Shown in pieces: positions 52,745-62,527 of a DNA stretch of 64,000 nt. Each line of letters begins with the position of its first letter. The stretch's first letter is position 1. The notes under the pieces were generated by a model. The model was not told the DNA's origin. It was given only the letters and a program-made list of their open reading frames with translations, and searched no databases. Origin of the DNA: Brevibacillus reuszeri (GTDB lineage Bacteria; Bacillota; Bacilli; Brevibacillales; Brevibacillaceae). The stretch lies in the NCBI RefSeq assembly GCF_001187725.1, contig NZ_LGIQ01000011.1, forward strand, positions 186,001 to 250,000, read 5' to 3'. A program made the translations under genes and the position numbers.

Positions 52745-54046
52745 TTACTTGAGGGGAAGTAAAATGGTAAAACTAGTGCCTGCGCCCGGTGTACTTGAAA
52801 CCTGAATGGACCCCCGATGCGATTCTACAATCCATTTTGCAATGGCTAAACCAAGGCCAGTTCCCCCTGATTCTCGAGAACGGTTTTTATCCACGCGATA
52901 AAAGCGATCAAAAATATGGGCAATATGCTCCGATTCAATGCCGATGCCTGTATCTGTGACACTTATACATAGCTTTTGTGTGTGTTCTGCATCCATTAAA
53001 CCATAGGAAAGAGTGATCTCGCCTCCGTGCGGTGTGTATTTCACAGCGTTATCAAGCAAAATATAGAGCAATTGTTTGATTCTTTCCTGATCGGCAAACA
53101 GTAGAATAGAACCTTGAGTTTGTAAGTTTAGTTTGATTTGACTTACGTGTGCGAAACCCTGAATTGATCGCATTACTTGCTCAGCCATTTGGGAGAACTC
53201 AAAAGATTCATAAGAAATTTGCTGTACACCAGCGTCCGAACGAGCGAGAAGCATGAGATCACTAACCATTTTCGCAGCACTCTTCGTCTCTTTTTGTAAA
53301 TCCTTAAGCAATTCAAAAGTAAATTCAGAGAACTTGCTGCCTTCCTCCATATCAATAACCTCAAGCCCCGATTTCAAGATACTGATTGGAGTACGCAGCT
53401 CATGTGATGCGTTCGCTAAAAACTCACGTTGCATACGATAGGAACGAGTAATAGGCTTCATCGCGCGGCTCGTCATAAATTGTCCTATGGCGATGGCAAT
53501 CCCTGCAAATAGCAAGGACATCCCAAGCAGAACTGCCAAAAACCATTGAAACATACTCCACAAATAAGAAATATCCTTTCCAAAGTAAACCGTTCCAACG
53601 AATGCTCCCTTATCAAATACATTTTGAGCAGCAATCAAGAATTGAATTTCCTGGTTATTCCCATAGGTAAATGTCTCATATTTCACTTTTATGATGTCTG
53701 GGTTCCATCCCTTGACCCGTTCGATAATTACTGGTCGTAAACTAGGTAAGAACTCATCCCCAACAATCAAATCTCCGTTGGCTTTTAGAAAATAGTTGAT
53801 ATACATTCCTCGATTACCTAGACTGCCTTCATGATTGCTCGTCCCTGTCGGAGCGCTAACCTGTAATTCGTTTATTTCTTGTTGCGTTAAAGCCTCCAGT
53901 TCCAATTTTTGTTCATTATAAATAATATAAAAGAGTACGCCGAGTATACCGATGATGAAAAGAAGTAGAAATATAATGAGCATAAAGCTGTTCATTACAG
54001 ACAAGTGCGTTCTGGTTTTCCGAAAGAGGTCATTGTTATTTTTCAA
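52745..54046 (-). CDS. Sensor histidine kinase, OmpR-partner type
   Basis: 433 residues. Two membrane helices (NSFMLIIFLLLFIIGILGVLF and LAVLLGMSLLFAGIAIAIG, each given in part) enclose an extracellular sensor of about 120 residues. The H-box is FLANASHELRTPISIL near residue 217, N-box LLYILLDNAVKYT, G1 VTDTGIGIE, F-box FDRFYR and G2 GGTGLGLAIAK. It overlaps the regulator gene by 11 bases. Its signal is unknown; neighbouring COG4705 and TVP38 genes suggest a membrane-stress or metal role. Confidence 0.94.
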   Translation of the reverse strand: MKNNNDLFRKTRTHLSVMNSFMLIIFLLLFIIGILGVLFYIIYNEQKLELEALTQQEINELQVSAPTGTSNHEGSLGNRGMYINYFLKANGDLIVGDEFLPSLRPVIIERVKGWNPDIIKVKYETFTYGNNQEIQFLIAAQNVFDKGAFVGTVYFGKDISYLWSMFQWFLAVLLGMSLLFAGIAIAIGQFMTSRAMKPITRSYRMQREFLANASHELRTPISILKSGLEVIDMEEGSKFSEFTFELLKDLQKETKSAAKMVSDLMLLARSDAGVQQISYESFEFSQMAEQVMRSIQGFAHVSQIKLNLQTQGSILLFADQERIKQLLYILLDNAVKYTPHGGEITLSYGLMDAEHTQKLCISVTDTGIGIESEHIAHIFDRFYRVDKNRSRESGGTGLGLAIAKWIVESHRGSIQVSSTPGAGTSFTILLPLK

Positions 54047-54710
54047 TGATGTATCCTACCCCTCTAATACTACGTATAAGTGTATGTTGACCAGGGATAT
54101 CTATTTTTTTGCGCAGCATATTAATGTAGACGTCAACCGCATTACTTGCTATTTCTGCTTCACTTCCCCATATTCTGTCGAGAATCAGGTCACGTGTTAA
54201 AACAACTCCCTGATTTCTTACTAATAAATCAAGTAACTGAAATTCCCTTCCTGTCAGCGGAATCAGGTCGCCATTACGTTGAATCGAATGTGTTGAGCGG
54301 TTTAACAATATCCATTTGATGTTTACGACTTCTTCTTGCAAAGGTGCAAAATTCCGACGAAAAATGGCACGTAATCTTGCCAAAAGCTCTTCATGCTCAA
54401 AAGGTTTTACCAAATAATCATCAGCACCCGCGTCCAACCCCTCGATTCGTTCATTTAACGAATCCTTGGCTGTAAGCATCAGTATGGCCCCTGAGTAACC
54501 TTGCTGGCGTAATTCTCGACATACAGTAACGCCATCTTTTTCGGGCATCATCCAATCCAATACTAGTACATCAAAATAGGATTCGATAGCTAGGTCATAG
54601 GCATCACTGCCGTTTGTTACCCAGATAACTTCGTATCCCCCTTTTTGTTTCAGCATATGTGCAATGATTTTACCCAGGACTACCTGGTCTTCAGCAAGTA
54701 AAATTCTCAT
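54036..54710 (-). CDS. OmpR-family response regulator
   Basis: 224 residues. The receiver has the acidic EDQ near the start, phospho-acceptor Asp in VLVLDWMMPEKDGV near residue 51 and Lys in YLVKPFEHEELLAR near 101. The C-terminal winged helix has LTGREFQLLDLLVRNQGVVL and RGVGYIIEK. ATG 54710 has AAAGGAAG seven bases upstream. First gene of the two-component operon. Confidence 0.95.
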   Translation of the reverse strand: MRILLAEDQVVLGKIIAHMLKQKGGYEVIWVTNGSDAYDLAIESYFDVLVLDWMMPEKDGVTVCRELRQQGYSGAILMLTAKDSLNERIEGLDAGADDYLVKPFEHEELLARLRAIFRRNFAPLQEEVVNIKWILLNRSTHSIQRNGDLIPLTGREFQLLDLLVRNQGVVLTRDLILDRIWGSEAEIASNAVDVYINMLRKKIDIPGQHTLIRSIRGVGYIIEK

Positions 54711-54984
54711 CACATGACTTCCTTTGTTTGTCTCATCTAACATTGAAATGAGAGACCTCTTTTTTCAGGGGCCCCTTCTATTCTATTATTTCCATATGTC
54801 TCTCACTAAAATACCAATACGAAACGATCGCCATTCGAATTGTACACAGTCTTCATTAAAGTTGAATGAAAGCTGAATTGCAAGTCCACCCATTCCTAGC
54901 TAGCATCCACGAAACAAGTCTTATCTACGAATCAGGTGTGGAAAAAACGAAAATAGAAAAGAATGGAGAGGAAAGGAGGGGCTT

Positions 54985-55608
54985 ATGAAGACACGGATAT
55001 TGCTTTGCATTTACTTTCTTGTTCTGATCTTCGGATTTTTTAACAGCAGCCGCATCATGTCATGGTTAACCAATCAGGATATGACCCTCCTGCCGTTTAT
55101 GTTTCCCCTGTCTGTCTTTATTGGCTTGTTTCCCGTTATTCCTTTTGGCCTTTTTGCAGGAATCATGGGTGCAAAATACGGTCCTTTTTGGGGTGCCTTC
55201 ATCAATTGGACGGGATCATTTGGTTCAGCGCTCCTGATGTTTCTGTATGTACGATACGGCTATCAAAAGAAAGGGCGAGAATTTTTGGCGCGCTTTCAGC
55301 AATTGGATCGCTTTACTGGCGTTTTTGAACGGAATGCGTTCATCGCTGTTCTTTTTGCGCGCCTCATCCCTATCATTCCTTCTCCTGTCATTACGATTTA
55401 TTCGGCCATCAGCATAATCTCTGTCCTCTCATTTTCACTCGCTACAGCTATCGGAAAAATTCCGACTATGCTCGTTTATTCTTTTTTAGGAGATCAAGTA
55501 TTTACGGATTATCGCCGGACGATCATAACCGTGCTCGTGTATGCCAGCTTTATCGGAATCGCTTATTTGGTCTACCGCAGATGGCAGTCCCCCAATACGA
55601 AAAAATAA
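54985..55608 (+). CDS. TVP38/TMEM64 (DedA-like) family membrane protein
   Basis: 207 residues with about five hydrophobic segments. The VTT-type core reads VIPFGLFAGIMGAKYGPFWG and INWTGSFGSALLMFLYVRYG, with FARLIPIIPSPVITIYSAIS. Members are thought to move lipids across the bilayer (DedA superfamily). AGGAGGGG precedes the ATG. It is divergent from the two-component operon across a 240-base gap with no other recognisable feature. Confidence 0.92.
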   Translation: MKTRILLCIYFLVLIFGFFNSSRIMSWLTNQDMTLLPFMFPLSVFIGLFPVIPFGLFAGIMGAKYGPFWGAFINWTGSFGSALLMFLYVRYGYQKKGREFLARFQQLDRFTGVFERNAFIAVLFARLIPIIPSPVITIYSAISIISVLSFSLATAIGKIPTMLVYSFLGDQVFTDYRRTIITVLVYASFIGIAYLVYRRWQSPNTKK

Positions 55609-55623
55609 AATTCTCTTTAAAAA

Positions 55624-55670
55624 ACGGCTATCTGTACAAGGACAAATCTCCTTTGTGTACAGATAGCCGT
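55624..55670 (-). terminator. Strong terminator of the peptide-binding protein gene
   Basis: ACGGCTATCTGTACA/TGTACAGATAGCCGT is a perfect 15-base stem with a 17-base loop, followed by a U run on the minus strand. It may serve both converging genes. Confidence 0.93.
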
Positions 55671-55687
55671 AATCGTGCATGCCTCTA

Positions 55688-57331
55688 TTATTCTCGCGTC
55701 GCCCAGCGAGCAATCGGATAAAGCCCTAATGGATAGCTCAATCCTTTTAATCCAGGCTGAACCAGATAGTTTTGAGATGGAAAGTATACAGGAATGAACG
55801 GCATGTCTTTCATCAGCATGTCTTCCGCCTGATGAAGCATCTCGTTACGCTTGTTTGCGTCTGACTCCACCGTTGCGGCAGCCTTCAGCTTGACATACTC
55901 ATCATTTACCCAGGCGGTATCACCGGCTGCATCGCCCGAATATCGATCCAGTGAAAATACGGGATCATCGACAGCAGGAGTCCAGGAGCCGCGCGCCATT
56001 TGATAGTTTTTCTGCTTGAGGTTGGCGAGCTGCATTTTCAGCTCCTGGTTTTCCAGACGTAGATCCACACCCAGATTTTTTTTGATCATCTCCTGCACCA
56101 CCTGTGCCACCTGCTTGTTGGCATCAGATGTGTTGTAGAGAAGCGTCGTTTCAGGGAAGGTCGTCCAGCCCTCCTCCTTCATTCCTTCCTCCAGCAAGCG
56201 CTTTGCTTCCTCTGGATTGTAGGTTACATACTCCTGTTTTTCGGCACGGAAATCTGCACCGGACGGTGTGCTCGCTCCTGGCGGCACCATCGCGTAGGCA
56301 GGAATTTCTCCTGCTCGTGTTACTGCCTCGGTAATCAGCTTGCGATCAATGGCCAGAGCGAATGCCTGACGCACCTTTTGATTCGTAAACGGCGGCTTGC
56401 TCACATTGAACAAATACATGTATGTCCCAAACAAAGATTTCGTCTCCAGACCAGGATTTTGCTTTTCACTCGCCAAAATATCTGCAGTCAGATCAGAAAC
56501 CACATCGAGCTGTCCACCCTTGAACATTTGATAGTACGTCGTAGCATCGCTGACCATTTTCCAGGTAACCTTTTGCATCGAGACGTCCTGCAGATTCCAG
56601 TAATGCTCGTTTTTCTCAATGACGATCTCGGAATCATGCTTCCACGAGGTCATTTTGTACGGACCATTGGTCACATACGAGCTGGCATCCGCCGCCCAGT
56701 TTGGATTGGCTTCCGCTGTTTTTTTGTGGATTGGGACGTAGTATTGCGTTGCCAGCAGCTTCGGGAAAAAGCTCGTTGGCGCTACGAGGTTGATCTCCAA
56801 TGTTTTCGCATCCACTGCCTTGACTCCAACATCCTCCATCTTGCCTGTACCCTTGTTGAACTCCTCTGCTCCTTTTATGTAATACAGTCGATAGGCAGTC
56901 GTGGAGCCGACCTTGGGATCGAGATGCTGAAGAAAGGAATAGACAAAATCTTCACTCGTGACAGGGTCTCCATTTGACCATTTGCCGTTGTCCTGCAGGA
57001 TAAAGGTATACGTTTTGCCGTCCTCCGAGATCTTCACGTCCTTGGCAGCAGCAAGAACCGGCTCTCCCTTCTGGTCTTTCCAGTACAGCCCTTCAAACAT
57101 ATGGTTGATGATCCAAAACGACTGGACATCTGTAGACTTTACCGGATCGAGACTCGGCGGCTCTGACTTTGCGTTGAAGACAACTTCCAGGTTGGCGCTT
57201 GCTGTCCCCTTTTCGGTCTGAGCCTGTCCCTGTGCGGAATTGCCCGTATTAGCTGCCGGGCTCCCTCCGCATCCTGCTAACGCAGGCAATAGCAACGCGA
57301 ACGATAAGATCAATGGCGTAAATTTTTTCAT
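55688..57331 (-). CDS. Peptide ABC transporter substrate-binding lipoprotein (OppA/DppE-like)
   Basis: 547 residues. Signal peptide with lipobox ALAGC, a Gly/Gln/Thr-rich linker, then the SBP_bac_5 fold. It has DGKTYTFILQDNGKWSNGDPV in part, VTSEDFVYSFLQHLDP, YVTNGPYKMTSWKHDSEIVI, NVSKPPFTNQKVRQAFALAI and a C-terminal PVYFPSQNYLVQPGLKGL. It binds oligopeptides outside the membrane. Last gene of the amidohydrolase-GGT-binding-protein unit, 20 bases after ggt. GGGGGAAA precedes the ATG. Confidence 0.94.
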   Translation of the reverse strand: MKKFTPLILSFALLLPALAGCGGSPAANTGNSAQGQAQTEKGTASANLEVVFNAKSEPPSLDPVKSTDVQSFWIINHMFEGLYWKDQKGEPVLAAAKDVKISEDGKTYTFILQDNGKWSNGDPVTSEDFVYSFLQHLDPKVGSTTAYRLYYIKGAEEFNKGTGKMEDVGVKAVDAKTLEINLVAPTSFFPKLLATQYYVPIHKKTAEANPNWAADASSYVTNGPYKMTSWKHDSEIVIEKNEHYWNLQDVSMQKVTWKMVSDATTYYQMFKGGQLDVVSDLTADILASEKQNPGLETKSLFGTYMYLFNVSKPPFTNQKVRQAFALAIDRKLITEAVTRAGEIPAYAMVPPGASTPSGADFRAEKQEYVTYNPEEAKRLLEEGMKEEGWTTFPETTLLYNTSDANKQVAQVVQEMIKKNLGVDLRLENQELKMQLANLKQKNYQMARGSWTPAVDDPVFSLDRYSGDAAGDTAWVNDEYVKLKAAATVESDANKRNEMLHQAEDMLMKDMPFIPVYFPSQNYLVQPGLKGLSYPLGLYPIARWATRE

Positions 57332-57351
57332 GATTTTCCCCCTTGATGCGA

Positions 57352-59169
57352 TTATCGGGTGATGCTCTCTTGATCATATTTATAGTAGCCTTGTGTAGCA
57401 GAATCTCCTGACTTGTCGGGCGTAGTACTGCCCAGCAGATCGTGCAGTCCTTTTTCCATCTGTGGCTGTTCTGGCGGCTTGCTGATGGTAAAACGGACGC
57501 CATCGACACCCAGTACCGTGCCTTCGCGCGTATCATCGGTTCCCCCGTACATGCTTTTGGTTGCAGCATCGTACAAGACCGCGTGGACATCGCCAATGTA
57601 TGGCTGCGGTGTAGCCTCAAAGGCGTGTCCTTTTGCGACTAAAGCACGCAGAACATCCGGTTCAATCCCATACTCCCACTCCACTCTCGGGTAGGTGCTG
57701 GAGTACACACGCGGTGCGAGAATCGCTTGCTGAATTGGCAAGCCAAAGTCGATAACCCCCAAAATCACTTGAGCCACGGAAGCAATGATCGTCGTCGCGC
57801 CAGGCGAGCCGAGTGCCATGAAAGGCTCGTTGTCCTTTAAAACAAACGTAGGCGACATGCTGCTCAGGCCTCTTTTTCCTGGCTCGATCTGGTTGACGCT
57901 CCCTGCTTCGGTTTGAAAAGCCACCCCATGATTCCCAAGCAAAAATCCATAGCCAGGCACCATCATTCCTGAGCCATAGACAGAACCAATGGATGAAGTG
58001 AACGAAACCATATTGCCCCACTGATCTATGACGGAAAAATGAGTCGTCTGGGTCATCGTTTCGTCGCGTCCGCCATCTTCTGTGGCAGCTGGTCGCCTGC
58101 TCGCATCCGATTCATATACCCATGGTTCGCCTGGCTCGACATGCTTGGTTGCTTCCTCTGGATTGATCAACCTGGTGCGCTCGGACAAGTAGTCAGGGTG
58201 CAGAAGACCTGCCTTTGGCACGGGGCAAAAATCCTCGTCTGCCATATGCTTGGCCCGATCTGCGTAGGACAGATGCATCGCTTCCAGCAAATGATGCATG
58301 TAGTCTGCAGAGAGATGTCCCATGCTTTGCAAATCGTACGGCTCCAGAAGCTTCAGCATCTGAATCATCGTGATTCCACCCGAGCTGGAGGGACCCATCG
58401 AAACAATTTCATAGCCGCGGTACGGCGCACGGATCGGCTCTGCTTCTTTCACCGTATAGGCACGCAAATCCGCCATCGTCAATCTCCCGCCGTGCTTTTG
58501 CACTTCCCTGGCGAGTGCTTCCCCTACCTCTCCCTCGTACAGCACCTTCGCCCCGTGCTCCTTGATCAAACGCAAGGTTTTTGCCAAATCTGGCTGCACC
58601 AAGCGATCTCCTTCGCGGATTGACTCATTTCCTGGCATGAAGACCTGTTCAGTCGCCTCGTACTTTTGAATGCGCCGAACTTCATTGGCGGTATACCGCT
58701 CTGTAGCCCAATTGACTTCAATGCCTTGCTCTGCCTGCTCAATCGCTGAATCTAGTACATCTGCGAGGTTCATGGTTCCGTATTTTTGCAGGGATTCTTC
58801 TACCAGACGCAAGAGGCCTGGAGTGCCGGGTGCATGTCCACTGGTTGTAAACTCGAAAAACGAGAGCGGCTTGCCATCCTCATCCAGATGAAAGTCGGGA
58901 TTGGCGTTCATCCCTGCTGTCTCCCGGCCATCGAGGGCAATGATTTTATTCTGATCTTTCAGATAAACCATCATATACCCGCCGCCACCGATCCCTGACA
59001 TATACGGCTCAACGACGTTCAGCGAAAACTGGATGGCTGCCGCTGCGTCTACGGCATTTCCTCCCTGCTGCAAAATCTTGATGCCTGCCTCGGCAGCGAG
59101 CGGATGAGAAACCGAGACAATTCCCTGTGTGGCTTTTTCCATCGATGGATCAATCCCTGGCATCGTCAT
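57352..59169 (-). CDS. ggt: Gamma-glutamyltransferase without signal peptide
   Basis: 605 residues. The N-terminal nucleophile hydrolase precursor cleaves itself before the catalytic Thr; here TTHFSVID places it at about residue 375. It has GGNAVDAAAAIQFSLNVVEP, SGIGGGGYMMVYL, GPSSSGGITMIQMLK and GSPGATTIIASVAQVI. It cleaves or transfers gamma-glutamyl groups (glutathione, polyglutamate, gamma-glutamyl peptides). Unlike the secreted B. subtilis Ggt it begins directly with MTMPGIDPSMEKATQG, so it is probably cytoplasmic. Its ATG overlaps the amidohydrolase stop by four bases (ATGA), indicating translational coupling. Confidence 0.94.
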   Translation of the reverse strand: MTMPGIDPSMEKATQGIVSVSHPLAAEAGIKILQQGGNAVDAAAAIQFSLNVVEPYMSGIGGGGYMMVYLKDQNKIIALDGRETAGMNANPDFHLDEDGKPLSFFEFTTSGHAPGTPGLLRLVEESLQKYGTMNLADVLDSAIEQAEQGIEVNWATERYTANEVRRIQKYEATEQVFMPGNESIREGDRLVQPDLAKTLRLIKEHGAKVLYEGEVGEALAREVQKHGGRLTMADLRAYTVKEAEPIRAPYRGYEIVSMGPSSSGGITMIQMLKLLEPYDLQSMGHLSADYMHHLLEAMHLSYADRAKHMADEDFCPVPKAGLLHPDYLSERTRLINPEEATKHVEPGEPWVYESDASRRPAATEDGGRDETMTQTTHFSVIDQWGNMVSFTSSIGSVYGSGMMVPGYGFLLGNHGVAFQTEAGSVNQIEPGKRGLSSMSPTFVLKDNEPFMALGSPGATTIIASVAQVILGVIDFGLPIQQAILAPRVYSSTYPRVEWEYGIEPDVLRALVAKGHAFEATPQPYIGDVHAVLYDAATKSMYGGTDDTREGTVLGVDGVRFTISKPPEQPQMEKGLHDLLGSTTPDKSGDSATQGYYKYDQESITR

Positions 59170-60377
59170 AAGCCATGACTCCCCAAATAACGAAGAGCGA
59201 AGGCAGTCAGCATCGCGACACCGATCGGCAAAGCATCCTCATCGATGTCAAACATCGGGTGATGCAACGGATACGTCGCATTCTTTGCTTCGTTACCTGT
59301 ACCGAGCCGGAAAAATACTCCGGGAACATGGTGAGTGTAATACGAAAAGTCCTCTCCACCCATTGATGGTTTGACGAGCTCATATTTGGATTCACCCAGC
59401 ACGTGATCAGAGGTGGAAAGCAAAAGATCAACCAGCTTGTCATCATTGATAATGGATGGATAGCCAAATCCGTATTCCAGCTCATAGGTAGCACCGAATG
59501 CCTCCGTCACACCTTTTGCGACGGTCTCGATGCGTTTGGGCATCTGTTCGCGAAGAGCAGGATTGAGGGTTCGGACTGTGCCAGACAGCTCCACCTCTGC
59601 TGCAATGACATTGCTCGCCGTTCCTCCTACAATTTTGCCGATTGTGATGACCACGGAATCTAGTGGATCTACCTGGCGGCTGGCGATGTGCTGGAGTGCC
59701 GAAATAACCTCGGCTGTCACTGTCACCGAATCAACCGTCTGATGGGGGTGTGCGGCATGACCTCCACGACCAATCACTTTAATTTTCAGCTTGTCAGAAG
59801 CGGCACAGGAAACCCCGCGCGCTACCGTTACCTGGCCTGGTTTCAATCCAGGATATACATGCAGTCCTGCCATCGCCTGGATGCCGAAATCGCGCAACAG
59901 CCCATCCTCAATCATGGCTTTGGCTCCTGCCAGTCCCTCCTCAGCCGGTTGAAATACAAAGGCAACATTCCCTTTTTCCGGGCGAAAATGCTCCGTTAAA
60001 AACGCTGCTGCTCCCATCAAAATGCTTGTATGCGCATCATGTCCGCAAGCGTGCATTTTCCCGTCTACGCCGGAGCGATAAGAGACAGTCTTTTGATCAT
60101 GAATGGGCAAAGCATCCATATCAGCACGTAACCCAATGGTTGGTCCTGGCTCTTTTCCTCGGAGAATTCCTACTACTCCTGTGCGCCCGACGCCTGTTTT
60201 AACTTCCAGCCCCAGGCTTCTTAAATGCCCAGCCACGATTTGCGAAGTTCGTGTTTCCTCATAGCCTAGCTCCGGATGCAAGTGGAAATCGCGCCTCCAG
60301 GCAATGATCTGTTCTTTTGCAGCACTCGCCTTTTTGAGAATATCTGACGTTTGATAGAGCTCTGAAATATTCTGCAT
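59166..60377 (-). CDS. M20 family amidohydrolase (hippurate hydrolase / N-acyl-amino-acid amidohydrolase-like)
   Basis: 403 residues. Opening WRRDFHLHPELGYEE, metal ligands in MHACGHDAHTSILMGAA near residue 110 and QPAEEGLAGAKAMI near 142. The dimerisation domain holds GRGGHAAHPHQTVD, and the final ligand is in YPLHHPMFDIDEDAL. It hydrolyses N-acyl or aryl-conjugated amino acids or small peptides. GAGGAGG precedes the ATG. First gene of a three-gene unit with ggt and the binding protein. Confidence 0.93.
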   Translation of the reverse strand: MQNISELYQTSDILKKASAAKEQIIAWRRDFHLHPELGYEETRTSQIVAGHLRSLGLEVKTGVGRTGVVGILRGKEPGPTIGLRADMDALPIHDQKTVSYRSGVDGKMHACGHDAHTSILMGAAAFLTEHFRPEKGNVAFVFQPAEEGLAGAKAMIEDGLLRDFGIQAMAGLHVYPGLKPGQVTVARGVSCAASDKLKIKVIGRGGHAAHPHQTVDSVTVTAEVISALQHIASRQVDPLDSVVITIGKIVGGTASNVIAAEVELSGTVRTLNPALREQMPKRIETVAKGVTEAFGATYELEYGFGYPSIINDDKLVDLLLSTSDHVLGESKYELVKPSMGGEDFSYYTHHVPGVFFRLGTGNEAKNATYPLHHPMFDIDEDALPIGVAMLTAFALRYLGSHGL

Positions 60378-60577
60378 GTGCGTCCTCCTCAGGCCAAGCT
60401 ATTTTTGGATGTATTTTGGAATTTTTCTTTATGAACATTTTATTGCAATAAAGGATTGGTTTCAATCAATTTTTAATTTTCAAAAAATAAAAAAGAAGGT
60501 GGCGCGAAGCTCCCTCCTACTCATTCGTTGTGTAACAGCTTTTGGCCGTCTCCAGAAAAGCCTGAACAGCAGGAGAA
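60378..60577. other. Leader region of the M20-ggt-binding-protein unit
   Basis: No gene seen. It is AT-rich on the gene-proximal side (TTTTTTATTTTTTGAAAATT on the minus strand) and GC-richer at 60490-60560. It must contain the promoter of the downstream unit unless this is read through from the ATPase genes. Confidence 0.4.
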
Positions 60578-60618
60578 AGCACAGATCAAAAACAGACCTC
60601 TTGTTTTTGACCTGTGCT
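60578..60618 (-). terminator. Terminator of the ATPase-iminopeptidase unit
   Basis: AGCACAGATCAAAAACA/TGTTTTTGACCTGTGCT is a 17-base stem with one mismatch. It lies 24 bases after the iminopeptidase stop and separates it from the M20 gene. Confidence 0.85.
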
Positions 60619-60641
60619 GCTCTACCTATTTTTGATTAAAG

Positions 60642-61547
60642 CTATACTTGCTGCTCCACTGCCTCGATAATCCGGCGCTGCACAAAATCTTTTACGGTAG
60701 CAATGTATGGACCATGCTCGTCCTTGATCACGCTGTGACTGCTCGCTTCAAAAATGATTAGCTCGCTTTCCGGGATCAGCCCTGCAATTTCCACTGAATC
60801 CTCTACAGGTGTAATCCAGTCGTGGCGTGCTCCCATGACAAGGGTTGGCGCTTTCACGGCAGGCAGCTGATGACGCAGGTCAAATGTCCGCAGAAAGCCG
60901 CCAAAGCCTTCATTCAGTGCTTGATAGCAACGATTTGAGCGCTTGCGTGCATCTTGCGCCAGCTTTCTCTCTTCCTCACTCGGCGTAGGATTATGCGTCG
61001 TCGAGTACAACGGTGCCATCAGCTCATAAAAAAGAGTCAGCTCTTCTTTTGAGGAAAAGGCGCCCTCCCATAATACTTGAGCAATCGCCTTCATCTCTGG
61101 TGTACCTTTTTCCTCCACGATCCTCTTTGCTTTTTCGATAAACTCATGGCTCGGGGAAGTCGTTAGAAGCAATAAGCCCGCTACATTTTGCGGGTAGCGC
61201 AAGGCATACGTCTGTGCTACCATGCCTCCATACGAGTGACCATGCAGGACGATTTTGTCCAAGCCCAAATATTGTCTCAGCGCCTCGATATCCTCTACAT
61301 TATTTTCAAGCGAATACGATTCCGGCGGCCCTTCGGCAGAACGACCACTCCCCCGATTGTCGATGTAGACAAGCTGCATGATCTCAGATAATGGAGTCAA
61401 GCCGGGTTTGTAGCCTGTATGATCCCCGCCAGGACCACCATGCAAGACAAAGCAGGTCGGCTTTTTCCGCAGGATAGGCCCATAAGGCACCCAGCCCATT
61501 CCCTCGACATCAAAAAAAATACGTGTACCATTGATTTTTGCATACAT
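60642..61547 (-). CDS. Proline iminopeptidase-like alpha/beta hydrolase (S33)
   Basis: 301 residues. HGGPGGDHTGYK forms the oxyanion-hole HGGPG, the nucleophile elbow is GHSYGGM near residue 103, the Asp is in GARHDWITP and the His in ASSHSVIKDE. The IDNRGSGRSAEGP segment is typical of proline iminopeptidases, which remove N-terminal proline. Start has AAGGAGTG eight bases upstream. It follows the second ATPase gene by 23 bases, so it probably degrades the imported peptides. Confidence 0.92.
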   Translation of the reverse strand: MYAKINGTRIFFDVEGMGWVPYGPILRKKPTCFVLHGGPGGDHTGYKPGLTPLSEIMQLVYIDNRGSGRSAEGPPESYSLENNVEDIEALRQYLGLDKIVLHGHSYGGMVAQTYALRYPQNVAGLLLLTTSPSHEFIEKAKRIVEEKGTPEMKAIAQVLWEGAFSSKEELTLFYELMAPLYSTTHNPTPSEEERKLAQDARKRSNRCYQALNEGFGGFLRTFDLRHQLPAVKAPTLVMGARHDWITPVEDSVEIAGLIPESELIIFEASSHSVIKDEHGPYIATVKDFVQRRIIEAVEQQV

Positions 61548-61570
61548 ACTTTAGTCACTCCTTTTCTGAC

Positions 61571-62527
61571 TTAATAAAGATGGCATTTGACCATTTGCCC
61601 GTCCACCATCGTCTCCTTTGGCTCCTGCGTCCTGCATATTTCCATGCGTGCGTGACAGCGCGGATGAAACCGGCAGCCTTTTGGCGGATTGGCAGGTGAA
61701 GGCAAGTCTCCTTGCAACAAAATCCGTTCTCTTTTCTCGTCGGGATCAGAAATCGGGATAGCGGAAATTAATGCTTGGGTATACGGATGGAGCGGCTTTT
61801 GGAAGAGCTCTTTTTTTGAAGCAAGCTCGACGATTTCTCCCAAGTACATGACAGCTACCCGATCGGAGATATGCTCGACGACCCCTAAATCATGCGAGAT
61901 GAAAATATAGGTCATGCCAAACTGCTCCTGCAGGTCTTGCAGCAAATTCAAAATCTGCGATTGGATGGACACGTCCAGAGCAGAGACAGGCTCATCTGCG
62001 ACAATCAGCTGGGGGCGCAGCATGAGTGCCCGGGCGATGCCGATACGCTGCCTTTGACCTCCAGAAAACTGATGCGGGTAACGCTGGAGATGAGACGGGT
62101 TCAGCCCAACGATCCGCACCGTCTCTTCAATCAATTCGGCTCGCTTCGACCCGGCTACCTGCTGCGCAATCAGCGGCTCTTCCAGAATGCTTTGGATCGT
62201 TCGCTTCGGATTCAAGGTGGCGAACGGGTCCTGAAAGACAATTTGCAGCTGACTTCTCATCTGCCGCATTTCTTTTCCCGTGAGCGTCATCAAGTCTGTT
62301 CCACGAAACCATACTTCTCCTGCGCTCGGCTCCAAAAGTCGCAACAGACAACGCCCTGTCGTCGATTTTCCACAGCCCGACTCGCCTACAATGCTAAGCG
62401 TCTCTCCTTCGTATACCGTCAGATTGATGCCATTCACGGCCTGCACAAATGCAGGGGGCTGGAACCATCCGCTTTTTGCAGCAAAATGCTTTTTCAGCCC
62501 TTTTACCTCCAATATCGGCTTGCTCAC
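61571..62527 (-). CDS. Oligopeptide/dipeptide ABC transporter ATPase (DppF/OppF-like)
   Basis: 318 residues. Walker [10 protein letters not shown] near residue 50, Q-loop QIVFQDPFATLNP, signature QFSGGQRQRIGIARAL, Walker B LIVADEPVSALD and H-loop FISHDLGV. The C-terminal oligopeptide extension has the Cys cluster CRFHPRCHARMEIC. Energises peptide import together with the DppD-like partner. Its ATG overlaps that gene by four bases. Confidence 0.95.
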   Translation of the reverse strand: MSKPILEVKGLKKHFAAKSGWFQPPAFVQAVNGINLTVYEGETLSIVGESGCGKSTTGRCLLRLLEPSAGEVWFRGTDLMTLTGKEMRQMRSQLQIVFQDPFATLNPKRTIQSILEEPLIAQQVAGSKRAELIEETVRIVGLNPSHLQRYPHQFSGGQRQRIGIARALMLRPQLIVADEPVSALDVSIQSQILNLLQDLQEQFGMTYIFISHDLGVVEHISDRVAVMYLGEIVELASKKELFQKPLHPYTQALISAIPISDPDEKRERILLQGDLPSPANPPKGCRFHPRCHARMEICRTQEPKETMVDGQMVKCHLY